Positions 25,856 to 33,874 of a stretch of DNA of 43,947 bases are shown in pieces. The stretch is from contig JAFDEF010000037.1 in assembly GCA_019310485.1 (NCBI GenBank), positions 1-43,947 on the forward strand, read 5' to 3'. How positions within the stretch are numbered: position 1 is the first letter of the stretch; the number at the start of each line of letters is the position of its first letter. The stretch comes from Deltaproteobacteria bacterium. GTDB taxonomy: Bacteria > Desulfobacterota > DSM-4660 > Desulfatiglandales > HGW-15. The notes under the pieces were generated by a model. It was not told the DNA's origin. It searched no databases and saw only the letters and a list, made by a program, of their open reading frames with translations. The translations under genes were made by a program, and so were the position numbers.

Positions 25856-27436
25856 ATGGCTGTTAAGTACATCATTGTTACAGGAGGCGTGTTGTCCGGG
25901 TTGGGCAAAGGGATAGCCGCCGCCTCTATCGGCCACCTTCTATCTTCAAGACTAAAAATTATTCCAATTAAGTGCGACGGATATCTGAACGTAGATCCAG
26001 GGACCATGAACCCCTTTGAGCACGGGGAGGTTTTTGTGCTCGATGACGGGGCCGAAGTGGATATGGACTTCGGACACTATGAGCGTTTCCTTGGGGTAAC
26101 CTGCAAGTCGAGTTGGAATCTCACAATGGGTAAAGTATTTGACATGGTAAGAAAGAAGGAGCGCAGGGGAGACTACCTAGGGAAGACAGTTCAGTATATT
26201 CCACACGTGACCGATGTTATAAAAGAACACATTTTCAAAATCGCCGGGGAGGAAGGTGCTGATCTCGTTATTGTAGAGATCGGTGGAACCGTTGGCGATA
26301 TTGAAAACGAGCTGTTTCTGGAAGCCACGCGGCAGATGAAAGAAGATGTAGGCAAGGAGAATATCATTTACATTCACCTTACCTATGTTCCCATCCCTTA
26401 CGGGGTTAATGAGCAAAAATCCAAGCCCACCCAGCAAAGTGTTAACCTGCTGAAACAAAGAGGCATATTCCCTGATGTTATTATTGGAAGGTGTTCCCAG
26501 TTCTTGACCAAGAAAGTGAAGACAAAAATCTCAAATTTTTGCGATGTAGACCCACAGGCCGTTATCACGGGGTTGGATGTAGAAGATATATATGAAATAC
26601 CTCTTATTTTTGAAAAAGAGGGGCTTGCAGAGATACTGCACAAGAAGCTGAATATTTACAGCCCTCCGGACATGCGGAAGTGGAAGCAATGGATTGATAA
26701 CCTCAGGAACCGCACAAAAGAAATCACGGTTGCCATGTGCGGGAAGTACACGGAGCTCGTTGATTCTTATGCCTCCATTGTAGAGTCTTTTAATCACTGC
26801 ACTGCACACCTTGGTTGCAAGGTAAATCTCAAGTGGGTGGAAACTACTGATCTCAAGGACACCTCAATCTTGGACGGCGTTGACGGGGTGGTAGTGCCGG
26901 GGGGATTCGGGCAGCGCGGCACAGAGGGTAAGATCGAAGTCATTCGCATGGCCAGAGAGCGCAATATCCCTTTCCTGGGCCTTTGCCTTGGGCTTCAACT
27001 GGCAGTGATTGAGTTTGCGCGGAATGTGTGTGGCCTCACCGGTGCCAATTCAACGGAAATTGATCCTGATACACCTCATCCCGTTATTGACATTTTGCCG
27101 GAGCAGAAACAAGTAGAGGAAAAAGGAGGGACAATGAGGCTTGGGGCCTATCCCGCTGTCTTGAAGAAAGGTACCCTGGTTTACTCCCTTTACAAATCCA
27201 CCGAGGTTTCTGAGAGGCACCGGCATCGATACGAAGTCAATCCTGAATATCATGAAATCCTCACCGAAAATGGCATGGTTTTCTCAGGACGCTCTAAAGA
27301 TGGGAGGCTGGTGGAGTTTATTGAGTTGCCTGACCTGAAGTTTTTCGTGGCAACCCAGGCACATCCCGAGCTTAAATCCAGAATGGAAGCCCCTGCCCCA
27401 TTGTTTTACGGTTTTGTGAAAGCGTGTATGGATTGA
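25856..27436 (+). CDS. pyrG: CTP synthase
   Basis: This 526-residue protein has the N-terminal amidoligase domain (VTGGVLSGLGKGI, MDFGHYERF, EIGGTVGDIE) and a C-terminal class I glutaminase domain with nucleophile Cys in FLGLCLGLQ and the His-x-Glu end (QAHPELKS). Length is normal (about 535-550). It converts UTP to CTP using glutamine and ATP. Confidence 0.97.
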   Translation: MAVKYIIVTGGVLSGLGKGIAAASIGHLLSSRLKIIPIKCDGYLNVDPGTMNPFEHGEVFVLDDGAEVDMDFGHYERFLGVTCKSSWNLTMGKVFDMVRKKERRGDYLGKTVQYIPHVTDVIKEHIFKIAGEEGADLVIVEIGGTVGDIENELFLEATRQMKEDVGKENIIYIHLTYVPIPYGVNEQKSKPTQQSVNLLKQRGIFPDVIIGRCSQFLTKKVKTKISNFCDVDPQAVITGLDVEDIYEIPLIFEKEGLAEILHKKLNIYSPPDMRKWKQWIDNLRNRTKEITVAMCGKYTELVDSYASIVESFNHCTAHLGCKVNLKWVETTDLKDTSILDGVDGVVVPGGFGQRGTEGKIEVIRMARERNIPFLGLCLGLQLAVIEFARNVCGLTGANSTEIDPDTPHPVIDILPEQKQVEEKGGTMRLGAYPAVLKKGTLVYSLYKSTEVSERHRHRYEVNPEYHEILTENGMVFSGRSKDGRLVEFIELPDLKFFVATQAHPELKSRMEAPAPLFYGFVKACMD

Positions 27437-27516
27437 GCGCTTGAAATCATTTCTTTTTGCGAAGGTTCCAAGTTGTAGGAAAGCCCATGACGGCCGAGTT
27501 TTTGAGGTAGGTTATT

Positions 27517-27900
27517 ATGTTACAAGCGCCGGATGCAGAAAAGAAATACCGCGTTTTGTTCTTGGGTTTGCTCAAAAGCCGACAAGAGTTCGAAGAGGGG
27601 ATGAGCAAGCTGGGGGTCAATGGTTCGGGAGTGAAAGAAATACTTCAAAAAGGCACTGTCATCCTGAAGAGTGGCATGAGATTGAAAGAGGCAAGGCAGT
27701 ATGCGGACGCTATTCAGCTTGCGGGCGGTCGGGTACGAATTGAAGAACACGGATTCTTTGAGCAGGATGAGCAGATGCATAAGACCTTTGAAATCAAACC
27801 CCTGGGACAATTTATTGCATGTCCTGAATGTGGCTACAAGCAGCTAAAAGGCAAATCCTGCCTCAAGTGCGGTTTTGTTTTTGAAAGAGAGAGTAACTGA
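27517..27900 (+). CDS. Small zinc-ribbon protein with L7/L12-like segment
   Basis: This 127-residue protein ends in a rubredoxin-like zinc ribbon (CPECG, then CLKCG). The segment before it (ILKSGMRLKEARQYADAIQ and GGRVRIEE) resembles the helix-helix-strand fold of the ribosomal L7/L12 C-terminal domain; that is fold-like inference only. It follows pyrG by about 80 bases on the same strand. Function unknown. Confidence 0.68.
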   Translation: MLQAPDAEKKYRVLFLGLLKSRQEFEEGMSKLGVNGSGVKEILQKGTVILKSGMRLKEARQYADAIQLAGGRVRIEEHGFFEQDEQMHKTFEIKPLGQFIACPECGYKQLKGKSCLKCGFVFERESN

Positions 27901-27901
27901 C

Positions 27902-28444
27902 GTGGCAAACAGGGTAGTTCAAATCAGCAGGGCCAGGCTTGAATCCCTGGTTCGAAAAGGGTTCAGGAACTGGAAGACACAGTTTCACGAAGACTTCGAC
28001 ATTCACACCAAGCCATCCAACCTTTCCACTAAGACCCTTATTCAGCTTGCAGCTGGGAAAGAAAACAGCTCCTTCTACCTGTTCGATCTCATAATGAATC
28101 TTCTTGATCTTGGATCAGGCTTCGAATTTAATAGCCTGCAATCTGCCAAGAAAATGGCAGTCATGGACCGGTACCTGTTCTTGCTTGATCAAATCCGCTT
28201 TGAGTACTTAAAACGCCTTGGGTGGTTGGACAGCTATCCGGGGGAAGAATACTCTATTGTGGATCTGGTGATACACTTTGAAGACCTGGCACCGCGCATA
28301 CAGGCCACGACCCCTTTGCTCGGGAGCAAGCATCCCGAGTTCAAGGAGTTTTGCAACATGAATGCCTTTCAAAAGGAGGAATTTCTCCGAAGCTTAATAT
28401 CCAGGGCCCTAAAGCAAATCCAGGATCACTCTACCACCTTGTAG
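27902..28444 (+). CDS. Conserved-looking hypothetical helical protein (180 aa)
   Basis: I do not recognise this protein. It is predicted to be cytoplasmic and mostly helical, with segments VVQISRARLESLVRKGF and MAVMDRYLFLLDQIRFEYL. It starts with GTG one base after the stop of the zinc-ribbon gene, behind a GAGAG site; an alternative TTG at 27875 would overlap. The tight spacing suggests co-translation with the upstream gene. The 3' end overlaps a convergent gene by 19 bases. Confidence 0.65.
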   Translation: MANRVVQISRARLESLVRKGFRNWKTQFHEDFDIHTKPSNLSTKTLIQLAAGKENSSFYLFDLIMNLLDLGSGFEFNSLQSAKKMAVMDRYLFLLDQIRFEYLKRLGWLDSYPGEEYSIVDLVIHFEDLAPRIQATTPLLGSKHPEFKEFCNMNAFQKEEFLRSLISRALKQIQDHSTTL

Positions 28445-28683
28445 ACCTTGTCGTTTTCTCTGACCCTTTCCTTTACCTTGATGCCCACGAGGTCACCCAC
28501 CTTAGCCTCTTCAACAGGATTGTTGTCGATTTCCATGCTCAGGACTTCTTCCGTGAAGTCAGTGGTGTGACCTTTGTATTTCAGGATATCTCCCTTCTTG
28601 ATGCTTCCGCTGGTGACTTCAACCGCCGCGACACTGGGCTTGGCAAAGAACTTGATTACCAATCCTACTTGTTCTTCAGGCAT
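28426..28683 (-). CDS. Stand-alone EF-Tu domain II-like protein
   Basis: This 85-residue protein is only a translation-factor beta-barrel: VGLVIKFFAKPSVAAVEV, SGSIKKGDILKYKGHTTD and VGDLVGIKVKERV match domain II of EF-Tu/IF2-type GTPases. No GTPase domain is attached. Similar short proteins occur alone in other genomes; their role is unknown. Confidence 0.8.
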   Translation of the reverse strand: MPEEQVGLVIKFFAKPSVAAVEVTSGSIKKGDILKYKGHTTDFTEEVLSMEIDNNPVEEAKVGDLVGIKVKERVRENDKVYKVVE

Positions 28684-28953
28684 GTGAAACCCTCCTCGCT
28701 AAAGGTTAGACAGAGAAGATACAAAAAACGTATACGGGTTTTTCCCTGTCATGTCAACATATTATTCAAATAGAGGTAGAACGTATTGGAGGGGAGAATA
28801 TCCCTGTTGCAAGTGTTTGAGCAAATCGTTTAATATGCCTGTGCTCCGGCAAAGGACGCGGCTGTTTTCCCGGGCCAAAGAAAAGCACGGTTCGGCCCTT
28901 TGGGCACTGAGGGCGGAATGCATTTTAGGGTCGGCATGCAGGGTGCCGGCAAG

Positions 28954-29574
28954 ATGAAAGGAAAAACTTTGGAAGACAAGAATCTGGCGACAATTATAAG
29001 AGAATTCCTGGATAAAAGACCCCCGAGATTGCTTGAGGTGCGATCTTTTGAGAGACACTCAGCCGTACTCATCCCTCTTTTCAGGGTTGAGGAGGAATAC
29101 AGAGTCCTTTTCACCAAGAGAACCTCAATGGTGGAGACTCACAAGGGCCAGATATCTTTCCCGGGTGGGGCAGTTGACAAAAACGACGGATCTTTTGTGG
29201 AAACTGCCCTCAGAGAGGCATATGAAGAAACCGGTATTCGCAGAGAGGATGTCAGCCTTCTAGGGCAGATAGATGATACCAGAACGGTTGCATCCAATTT
29301 TGTGATTCACCCTTTTGTGGGGCTCATCCCTTATCCTTATCCCTTTAAAGTGAATTCAAGGGAGGTGGAAAGGCTGATTGAGGTGCCCCTCAGGATTTTT
29401 GCTCCCACAAGCTCGGGTTCACCAATACTGCCCGTGGAATACGAAGGAAGCATATACGAAGGGGTTGCGTATTCTTACAAGGGGGATGTTATATGGGGAG
29501 CTACGGCAAGAATCATGGAAAACTTTATGAGCATCATGCGCGGAAAAATAGACTTGTTCTTAACAGGCACCTGA
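28954..29574 (+). CDS. NUDIX hydrolase, CoA-pyrophosphatase-like
   Basis: The NUDIX box is intact: GGAVDKNDGSFVETALREAYEE split by the usual GX5EX7REUXEEXG spacing, with ISFPGG just before it as in the CoA-pyrophosphatase (NudL/YeaB) group. Length from the chosen ATG is 206 residues. Starts at 28900 (TTG), 28918 and 28936 are also in frame; ribosome sites do not settle which is used. The gene is the last of the core chromosome before tRNA-Pro. Confidence 0.88.
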   Translation: MKGKTLEDKNLATIIREFLDKRPPRLLEVRSFERHSAVLIPLFRVEEEYRVLFTKRTSMVETHKGQISFPGGAVDKNDGSFVETALREAYEETGIRREDVSLLGQIDDTRTVASNFVIHPFVGLIPYPYPFKVNSREVERLIEVPLRIFAPTSSGSPILPVEYEGSIYEGVAYSYKGDVIWGATARIMENFMSIMRGKIDLFLTGT

Positions 29575-29592
29575 GCTATACTCAATGGTTGT

Positions 29593-29669
29593 CGGGACGT
29601 GGCTCAGTCTGGTAGAGCACCGCGTTCGGGACGCGGGAGTCGCTGGTTCAAATCCAGTCGTCCCGACCA
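29593..29669 (+). tRNA. tRNA-Pro (CGG)
   Basis: The cloverleaf is complete: acceptor CGGGACG/CGTCCCG with encoded ACCA, D arm GCTC/GAGC, anticodon stem CCGCG/CGCGG with loop TTCGGGA (anticodon CGG), and T arm around TTCAAAT. The integrase gene downstream makes its 3' end the likely attachment site of the island. Confidence 0.96.
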
Positions 29670-29677
29670 GAATTAAC

Positions 29678-29695
29678 AAGGGTTTCAGCCCTTTT
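29678..29695 (+). terminator. tRNA transcript terminator
   Basis: AAGGG-TTTCAG-CCCTT followed by TT forms a short hairpin nine bases after the tRNA. The stem is only five pairs. Confidence 0.5.
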
Positions 29696-29716
29696 CAATA
29701 TTAATATCCTTTATTG

Positions 29717-29754
29717 ATAAGGCTTTTGGCATTTAACAGTGTCAAAAGCCTTAT
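29717..29754. terminator. Strong hairpin between tRNA-Pro and integrase
   Basis: ATAAGGCTTTTG (29717-29728) and CAAAAGCCTTAT (29743-29754) make a perfect 12-pair stem with a 14-base loop, ending at the integrase stop codon. It likely separates the tail-to-tail tRNA and integrase transcripts. Confidence 0.65.
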
Positions 29755-30650
29755 TATTTGTGAATGTAGGCGTTCATGCCTTTTAGGCTATGACCCGCAA
29801 TCATGTCTCTATGAACTTTATCAACACCCGCATTAAGCATATTTGTCTTAACGGCTCTCCTGATATTATGAAAGGTGATCCCATTGGGTTCTTTTCTTCC
29901 ATAGGGTATATTCGCTTTATTACAAGCGCTTGTAAAGGACTTTTTAAATCCGCTCTTATGTGTTATGCGTGCTCCCTTATATGTAAACACAAAGTCGTGT
30001 TTTAGGGCATGGGAAATGCTGATCAATACTTTCATTACGTGGTGACTGATCGGTATGTTTTTGGGTTGTTCTTCCTTGGTTATCTCTTTCGGTAGCCTTA
30101 TGAACATATTCTCCCTATCAATATGAGACCATTTAAGATTCCTCAATTCCCCTTTTCTCATTCCGGTATTATAAGCAACAATTGCCTTCCTTATCATTGA
30201 TCCTACCCTGCCAATCTCCATATCAACGGTAGCGGGGGCTCTACCTTGCTTTAATCTCGAATCTTGGTAATTCTCTAAATCAAGTGGCTTAATGGCATTT
30301 ACAATGTAATCACCGAATTCTTTATTGAAATTACTTATCAGCATAGTTACCCGATCGTAAGTCGTTAGGGCCTTTATTGAACTCAAGCTTAAATACCATT
30401 CAGACAATTCATTGAAAGTCATCTTCGCTTCAGGTAGGATGTCAAGAATACGATTCTCTGCCTTCTGGACTACCCGTTTGCCATGCATCTTTCTGGCATC
30501 TTCAATAGAATACGGGCTTAACTCTTTCCCTCTCACAGGTTCACGTTTTTGCTTCCCACCGGGCAACCGGTAGCTGATCCAGTATTTCACCTTTTGATTG
30601 CGCTTCAGCTTCACAAGATCCGCGCGGCAACTGCACAGCTTGTTTCTCAC
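29754..30650 (-). CDS. Tyrosine recombinase (phage/ICE integrase) with apparent internal deletion
   Basis: This 298-residue integrase faces tRNA-Pro tail-to-tail, the usual arrangement at an attL site. The N-terminal half has an arm-binding part and SAM-like core (MTFNELSEWYLSL). The catalytic Arg is in TGMRKGEL, then HNIRR, GHS and nucleophile Tyr in NAYIH. The core-binding domain joins directly onto the catalytic Arg segment (IRKAIVAYNTGMRKG). The roughly 60-80 residues normally between them are missing while the frame is kept. The enzyme is probably inactive. It starts at a GTG about 12 bases from an IS21 end, so its promoter may have been lost. Confidence 0.82.
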   Translation of the reverse strand: MRNKLCSCRADLVKLKRNQKVKYWISYRLPGGKQKREPVRGKELSPYSIEDARKMHGKRVVQKAENRILDILPEAKMTFNELSEWYLSLSSIKALTTYDRVTMLISNFNKEFGDYIVNAIKPLDLENYQDSRLKQGRAPATVDMEIGRVGSMIRKAIVAYNTGMRKGELRNLKWSHIDRENMFIRLPKEITKEEQPKNIPISHHVMKVLISISHALKHDFVFTYKGARITHKSGFKKSFTSACNKANIPYGRKEPNGITFHNIRRAVKTNMLNAGVDKVHRDMIAGHSLKGMNAYIHK

Positions 30651-30661
30651 TGACTGTTTTT

Positions 30662-31183
30662 TGTGACAATATGTGTCAAAGGGAAACTAAAAGTGTACCA
30701 GATATGGGAAAGCAAAAGTGTACCACCCTGCTCAATTAGCATCTGAGTTAGTGCCCCCTTTGGCTGAGAGTTTAAAGTTTGGCTGATCTATTTTGTGTCC
30801 CTTGAGCCGATAGCTATGCCCCTTGATATTAATGACCTTGCAGTGATGGAGCAGCCGATCCAGGATGGCTGCCGCGGTCACAGCATCTCCAAACAGTTCT
30901 TGCCGGTCCCCGAAACTTTTGTTCGATGTGATGATAGTAGAGAGCCTTTCGTAGCGGTGTGAGACGAACTGGAAGAAAAGATATGCTTCCTGGGAGTTGA
31001 CAGGTAAATACCCCACCTCATCAACGATTACCAGGGAGGACGTCAGATAGGCCTTCTGCCTGGACTGGCTTTCCTTGAGCTTCCAAATCAGGGTGTCCAT
31101 AGTGGTAAAGTAGACCTTGAAGCCATGATGACAGGCCTTGATGGCTAGCGAGATGGCCAAATGAGTCTTTCCCTTATGTAAAG
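30662..31183 (-). mobile_element. IS21-family insertion sequence remnant (terminal repeats and 3' istB)
   Basis: One end is preserved: TGTGACAAT at 30662 and two copies of AAAAGTGTACCA (30689-30700 and 30714-30725), the kind of spaced end repeats seen in IS21 elements. Behind it lies the 3' part of istB. The transposase gene istA and the other end are missing; the remnant stops at a palindromic junction. Confidence 0.75.
30732..31183 (-). pseudogene. istB: istB (IS21 helper ATPase), 5'-truncated
   Basis: From GKTHLAISLAI onward the translation is a normal IstB C-terminal part (VIVDEVGYLPV, TSNKSFGDRQELFGD, AAILDRLLHH, GHSYRLKG). The N-terminal domain and first half of the Walker A motif are lost. 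The open frame continues upstream to 31262 only because it reads the opposite strand of a DnaC-like fragment. Confidence 0.8.
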
Positions 31184-31344
31184 CTTTACATAACGGGAAG
31201 ACCCACATGGCAGTGGCCATCACCAGGGAATTCCTACTCCAAGAAAGGCAGGTGGTCTTCACATCGGTTCCCAGGCTCCTGTTCGAGATCCGGAAATCCT
31301 TTGGGGCAGGATCTCTTCACGCCTTGCAGGCATGGGCAAGGTGA
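31174..31344 (+). pseudogene. DnaC-like replication ATPase fragment
   Basis: On the plus strand the frame reads NGKTHMAVAITREFLL, then VVFTSVPRLLFEIRKSFG, a typical phage or ICE DnaC-type helicase-loader segment, then stops at 31344. Both the N-terminus and the rest of the ATPase domain are missing. It begins exactly at the junction with the inverted istB remnant. Confidence 0.7.
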
Positions 31345-31428
31345 TTCAGTTCAAGGGCTCGGATTACAGGCTGAGGAGAGTGAAACCGGAGACCCACCCG
31401 GAGGGGAGTCCGAGCGGAGCGAGGACAA

Positions 31429-31743
31429 ATGAGAAATGCGAACATCATCATCTCCGTGCCCTTCCTGCCTCCCTCTCTCAATGCCTACCGGAGGTATCAC
31501 TGGCGGGTTCAGAGGAAAACAGAAGCAATCTGGAAGAACTACATCTTTGTGAAGTGGCTGGAGTTGAAGAGGCCCACATATGAGGCGGTTCACATCACCC
31601 TCCAGTTCTACTTCCCTGACAAGAGGCTGAGGGACTTGGACAACTACATGGCCACGGGCGGCAAGCTGGTGGGCGATGCCCTGAAGGGATGCTTTATCCC
31701 GGACGACAGCCCGGAGCATCTCACCTGCCCGCCAATGCCTTAG
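31429..31743 (+). CDS. RusA-like Holliday junction resolvase, possibly C-terminally truncated
   Basis: This 104-residue protein has the RusA pattern: VPFLPPSLNAYRRYHWR at the start, then the acidic catalytic cluster DLDNY and DALKGCFIPDDS. It would cleave four-way DNA junctions during phage or element recombination. The end LTCPPMP then stop is shorter than most RusA proteins (about 110-140). Placement beside DnaC, ssb and HTH genes fits a replication-recombination module. An overlapping 83-codon frame at 31332-31583 was not accepted beyond its start. Confidence 0.78.
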   Translation: MRNANIIISVPFLPPSLNAYRRYHWRVQRKTEAIWKNYIFVKWLELKRPTYEAVHITLQFYFPDKRLRDLDNYMATGGKLVGDALKGCFIPDDSPEHLTCPPMP

Positions 31744-31946
31744 CAGCCATATTGCTTACTCCTGCCATCGCGGATCCATTTGGCGGAGGTTTTGAGAAAA
31801 AGGATCATTTGGCCATGGCAGGCGGGAGGGATGGAGCTTTTTGTTTGGCCTGGATCGTCAGAATCCAAGAATCATCATTAAACTCAAGGAAATAAACGAA
31901 ACAAACGAGATAAACCAGATAAACCAGACCAAGGAGGTAACCAAGA

Positions 31947-32132
31947 ATGGATAAAGTCAAAGAGATCATTTCAGAAGAAGAGCTCTTGAGGATCTTGGAC
32001 GTATCCAAGGATACGCTCGATAAGCTCAGGAACAAAAAGGGATTTCTCTATGTCTCGTTAACCAGGACCAACCGGGTATACCTGGCAGAGGATGTCCATT
32101 TCTGGCTGGAACGAAACCGGGTGCGGCATTAA
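31947..32132 (+). CDS. Small HTH (excisionase/MerR-like) DNA-binding protein
   Basis: This 61-residue protein is one winged-helix unit: EEELLRILDVSKDTLDKLR, then a wing (YVSLTRTNRVYLAEDVHFWLE). Proteins of this size are typical phage or island excisionase-type factors. A GGAGG-type site precedes the ATG. Just upstream (about 31890-31935) is a short stretch of imperfect AAAC/GATAAACC tandem repeats. Confidence 0.7.
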   Translation: MDKVKEIISEEELLRILDVSKDTLDKLRNKKGFLYVSLTRTNRVYLAEDVHFWLERNRVRH

Positions 32133-32188
32133 ACGATCTCTCTCGCAGACTCCTCCGTGCCTCTGTGTGAGATTCAAAGGAGAAGAAG

Positions 32189-32557
32189 ATGACCAACACT
32201 GAATGCAAACGATACGACACATGCAATGCGCCCCTCTGCCCTTTTGACGATCAGAGCCTTAAGCACGGCATCTGGTACCCTGACGAGGAGATCTGCGGCA
32301 TGAGAACCCATGCCACCCTCCCCTGGATCCAGAACCAGAAAAAGCTGGTGAAGAAGACCGGCCGCGCCGACCGGTACTTCAACCACCAGATGCTGGAGCG
32401 AAACTGCATCATAAGGAAGGGCATAGAAGGCCTTGATCCTGACCGGGCCGAACAGTATCAACTCAAGAAATGGCTCAAGGCCCATCCCGAAAAACGGATC
32501 CTCTCGAAGGAAGAAAGGAAAGTTATAAGCCGGAGACTGGCAGGAGCCCGGGCATGA
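32189..32557 (+). CDS. Island hypothetical protein with N-terminal cysteine motif (122 aa)
   Basis: The N-terminus has CKRYDTCNAPLCPFD followed by WYPDEEICG, a probable four-Cys metal site; the rest is basic and helical (LKKWLKAHPEKRILSKEE). AGGAG lies before the ATG. I do not recognise a function; the context is a phage-like replication module. Confidence 0.7.
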   Translation: MTNTECKRYDTCNAPLCPFDDQSLKHGIWYPDEEICGMRTHATLPWIQNQKKLVKKTGRADRYFNHQMLERNCIIRKGIEGLDPDRAEQYQLKKWLKAHPEKRILSKEERKVISRRLAGARA

Positions 32558-32926
32558 TAATTTAGGGGTCAGCGACCCGAAATGGAAATGCCCTCTCGCA
32601 ATGGTTTTATGAAAAATTTACGGCTCAGACAATGCGTTTCATGACCAAAAATCCCGGCCCCATACAAAACCATGCACCGGGGAAATGCCCACTCAAAAAA
32701 CATTGAGACAGAGCCCTTGAAATTTTCAGATGCCGAAGGAGAACGGCAGCCAAAAAAGAGCTAATACCCTGCTATGAACCGTTATGAAAAATAGAGTTTC
32801 AGATAGAGGTTTTGGCAAGGCCAGAGCGAGGAATCCGAGTAAGGCGTACAAATTGGTACGTCGTCGAGGATTCCGATCGATAACGTAGTCCAAAATCATT
32901 ATCTGGAAGGCTATGGGAGGAAAATC
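32558..32926. other. Intergenic region ahead of ssb
   Basis: No gene is visible here. The left 240 bases look like featureless or decayed coding sequence. The right part is the palindromic element at 32800-32905. GGGAGG just upstream of the ssb ATG is its ribosome site. Confidence 0.5.
32800..32905. repeat. 106-nt palindromic element
   Basis: Nested inverted repeats: CAGATA/TATCTG at the ends, TTTTGG/CCAAAA next, GGAATCC (32830-32836)/GGATTCC (32868-32874), and the core GGCGTAC-AAATTG-GTACGTC. The core matches the design of the element at 14453-14573. Confidence 0.65.
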
Positions 32927-33021
32927 ATGCTGAATATAGTCGCCCTTATAGGCCGCTTGGGCGCTGACCCGGAAATCCGCTACACCCCTTCCGGAGTGCC
33001 GGTGGCCAACTTCAGGACCTG

Positions 33022-33146
33022 CCCTGTGAAATCCTGCAAAACAGGGGTCCCAATGACCTAATATTATTTCAACTGATAAAAATTTTCAATGCCTTTAGTG
33101 AGTCCCTAAAGCCTGGACTTCTTAACATTGGGACTATTTCACAGGG
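33022..33146. mobile_element. 125-nt MITE-like element inside ssb
   Basis: Perfect terminal inverted repeats CCCTGTGAAAT (33022-33032) and ATTTCACAGGG (33136-33146), with inner inverted repeats GTCCCAATG (33047-33055) and CATTGGGAC (33126-33134). It has no coding capacity. It breaks the ssb reading frame. Confidence 0.72.
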
Positions 33147-33240
33147 TAAACCGTGAACGAATACCTGCCTGCGCCGCGTCGGGCGCGACAGGCAGGCTGG
33201 ACGGATCAGAGTAGCCAAAAGCAGGAAAGGTTTACCCTGT
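33141..33240. repeat. Second inverted-repeat element adjoining the MITE
   Basis: ACAGGGTAAACC (33141-33152) and GGTTTACCCTGT (33229-33240) are perfect 12-base inverted repeats, overlapping the MITE's right end. Inside is a GC-rich hairpin CCTGCCTG (33164-33171)/CAGGCAGG (33189-33196). Confidence 0.65.
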
Positions 33241-33585
33241 TAGGGAACTCTGACAGGGACACACTGGTTCTCCTGCGTGGCCTGGAAGGGCCTAGCCGAG
33301 ACCATTGAGAGATATCTGTCCAAGGGCTCCCAGGTTGGTATCTCTGGCTCCATCCAGCAAAGGACCTGGCAGAACGATGCGGGCGATACCCGCTCCACAG
33401 TGGAGATCGTCGTCAGAAATCTGACCATGCTTGATGGTAAAAGGCGGGAATCGGTTCCCCCCGCTCAAGACGATGATATACCCTTTTGAGGGAGGTGGGG
33501 GCCAAGGGATAAAGGGATTTAAGAAAACACTTCAGCCCTTCCTCTCTAACCACTTTCTCCCTATCACCCATAAGGGTGGTAATCA

Positions 33586-33783
33586 ATGACCAACTCACCC
33601 TTCAAAAAATACTACCGCGTAGATGAGGTGGCCGAATATTTCGCCATATCAGTGAGGACGGTTTATCGTCTCATCGATGAGGGGGAACTGCGGCGCACAA
33701 AGATCAGGGGATGTCTAAGAGTACCGTTAATGGAGATTCAGAGATATGAAAGGGAGCTGAGAAAACAGATGTCAGAGCTGTGA
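33586..33783 (+). CDS. Excisionase-family HTH protein
   Basis: This 65-residue winged-helix protein reads YYRVDEVAEYFAISVRTVYR, then LIDEGEL and a wing GCLRVPLMEI, the standard excisionase/MerR-like domain. It is a candidate Xis or regulator for the island. It is convergent with the large E2-E1-JAB-patatin gene. Confidence 0.8.
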   Translation: MTNSPFKKYYRVDEVAEYFAISVRTVYRLIDEGELRRTKIRGCLRVPLMEIQRYERELRKQMSEL

Positions 33784-33874
33784 CACGCCTAAGAACATTA
33801 GCCTTTTGATTGACACATATAGAAACCTGGCCACATATGTGGCTTCTTGTCAGTCCATTGGATCATCATTGAGA

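Larger units (their letters stand above)
32927..33489 (+). pseudogene. ssb: Single-stranded DNA-binding protein gene interrupted by inserted elements
   Basis: The 5' part has a good ribosome site and a standard SSB start (MLNIVALIGRLGADPEIR, then VPVANFRT). At 33022 an inverted-repeat element begins and the frame stops at TAA 33059-33061. SSB sequence resumes at about 33250 (THWFSCVAWKGLAETIERY) and runs to the acidic tip DDDIPF at 33489, which is the normal SSB C-terminus. The downstream half has an in-frame TAG ahead of it and no proper start. Removing about 210 bases would restore one gene. Confidence 0.82.

Noticed and set aside
31332-31583. 83-codon plus-strand frame starting MGKVIQFKGSDYR upstream of rusA
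   Set aside because: Its first 30 codons look plausible as a small phage protein, but more than half of the frame overlaps rusA in another frame; too weak to list as a gene.
31890-31935. Possible short tandem repeat array (AAAC/GATAAACC units)
   Set aside because: Units are short and imperfect with no spacers; not a CRISPR, probably low-complexity sequence.
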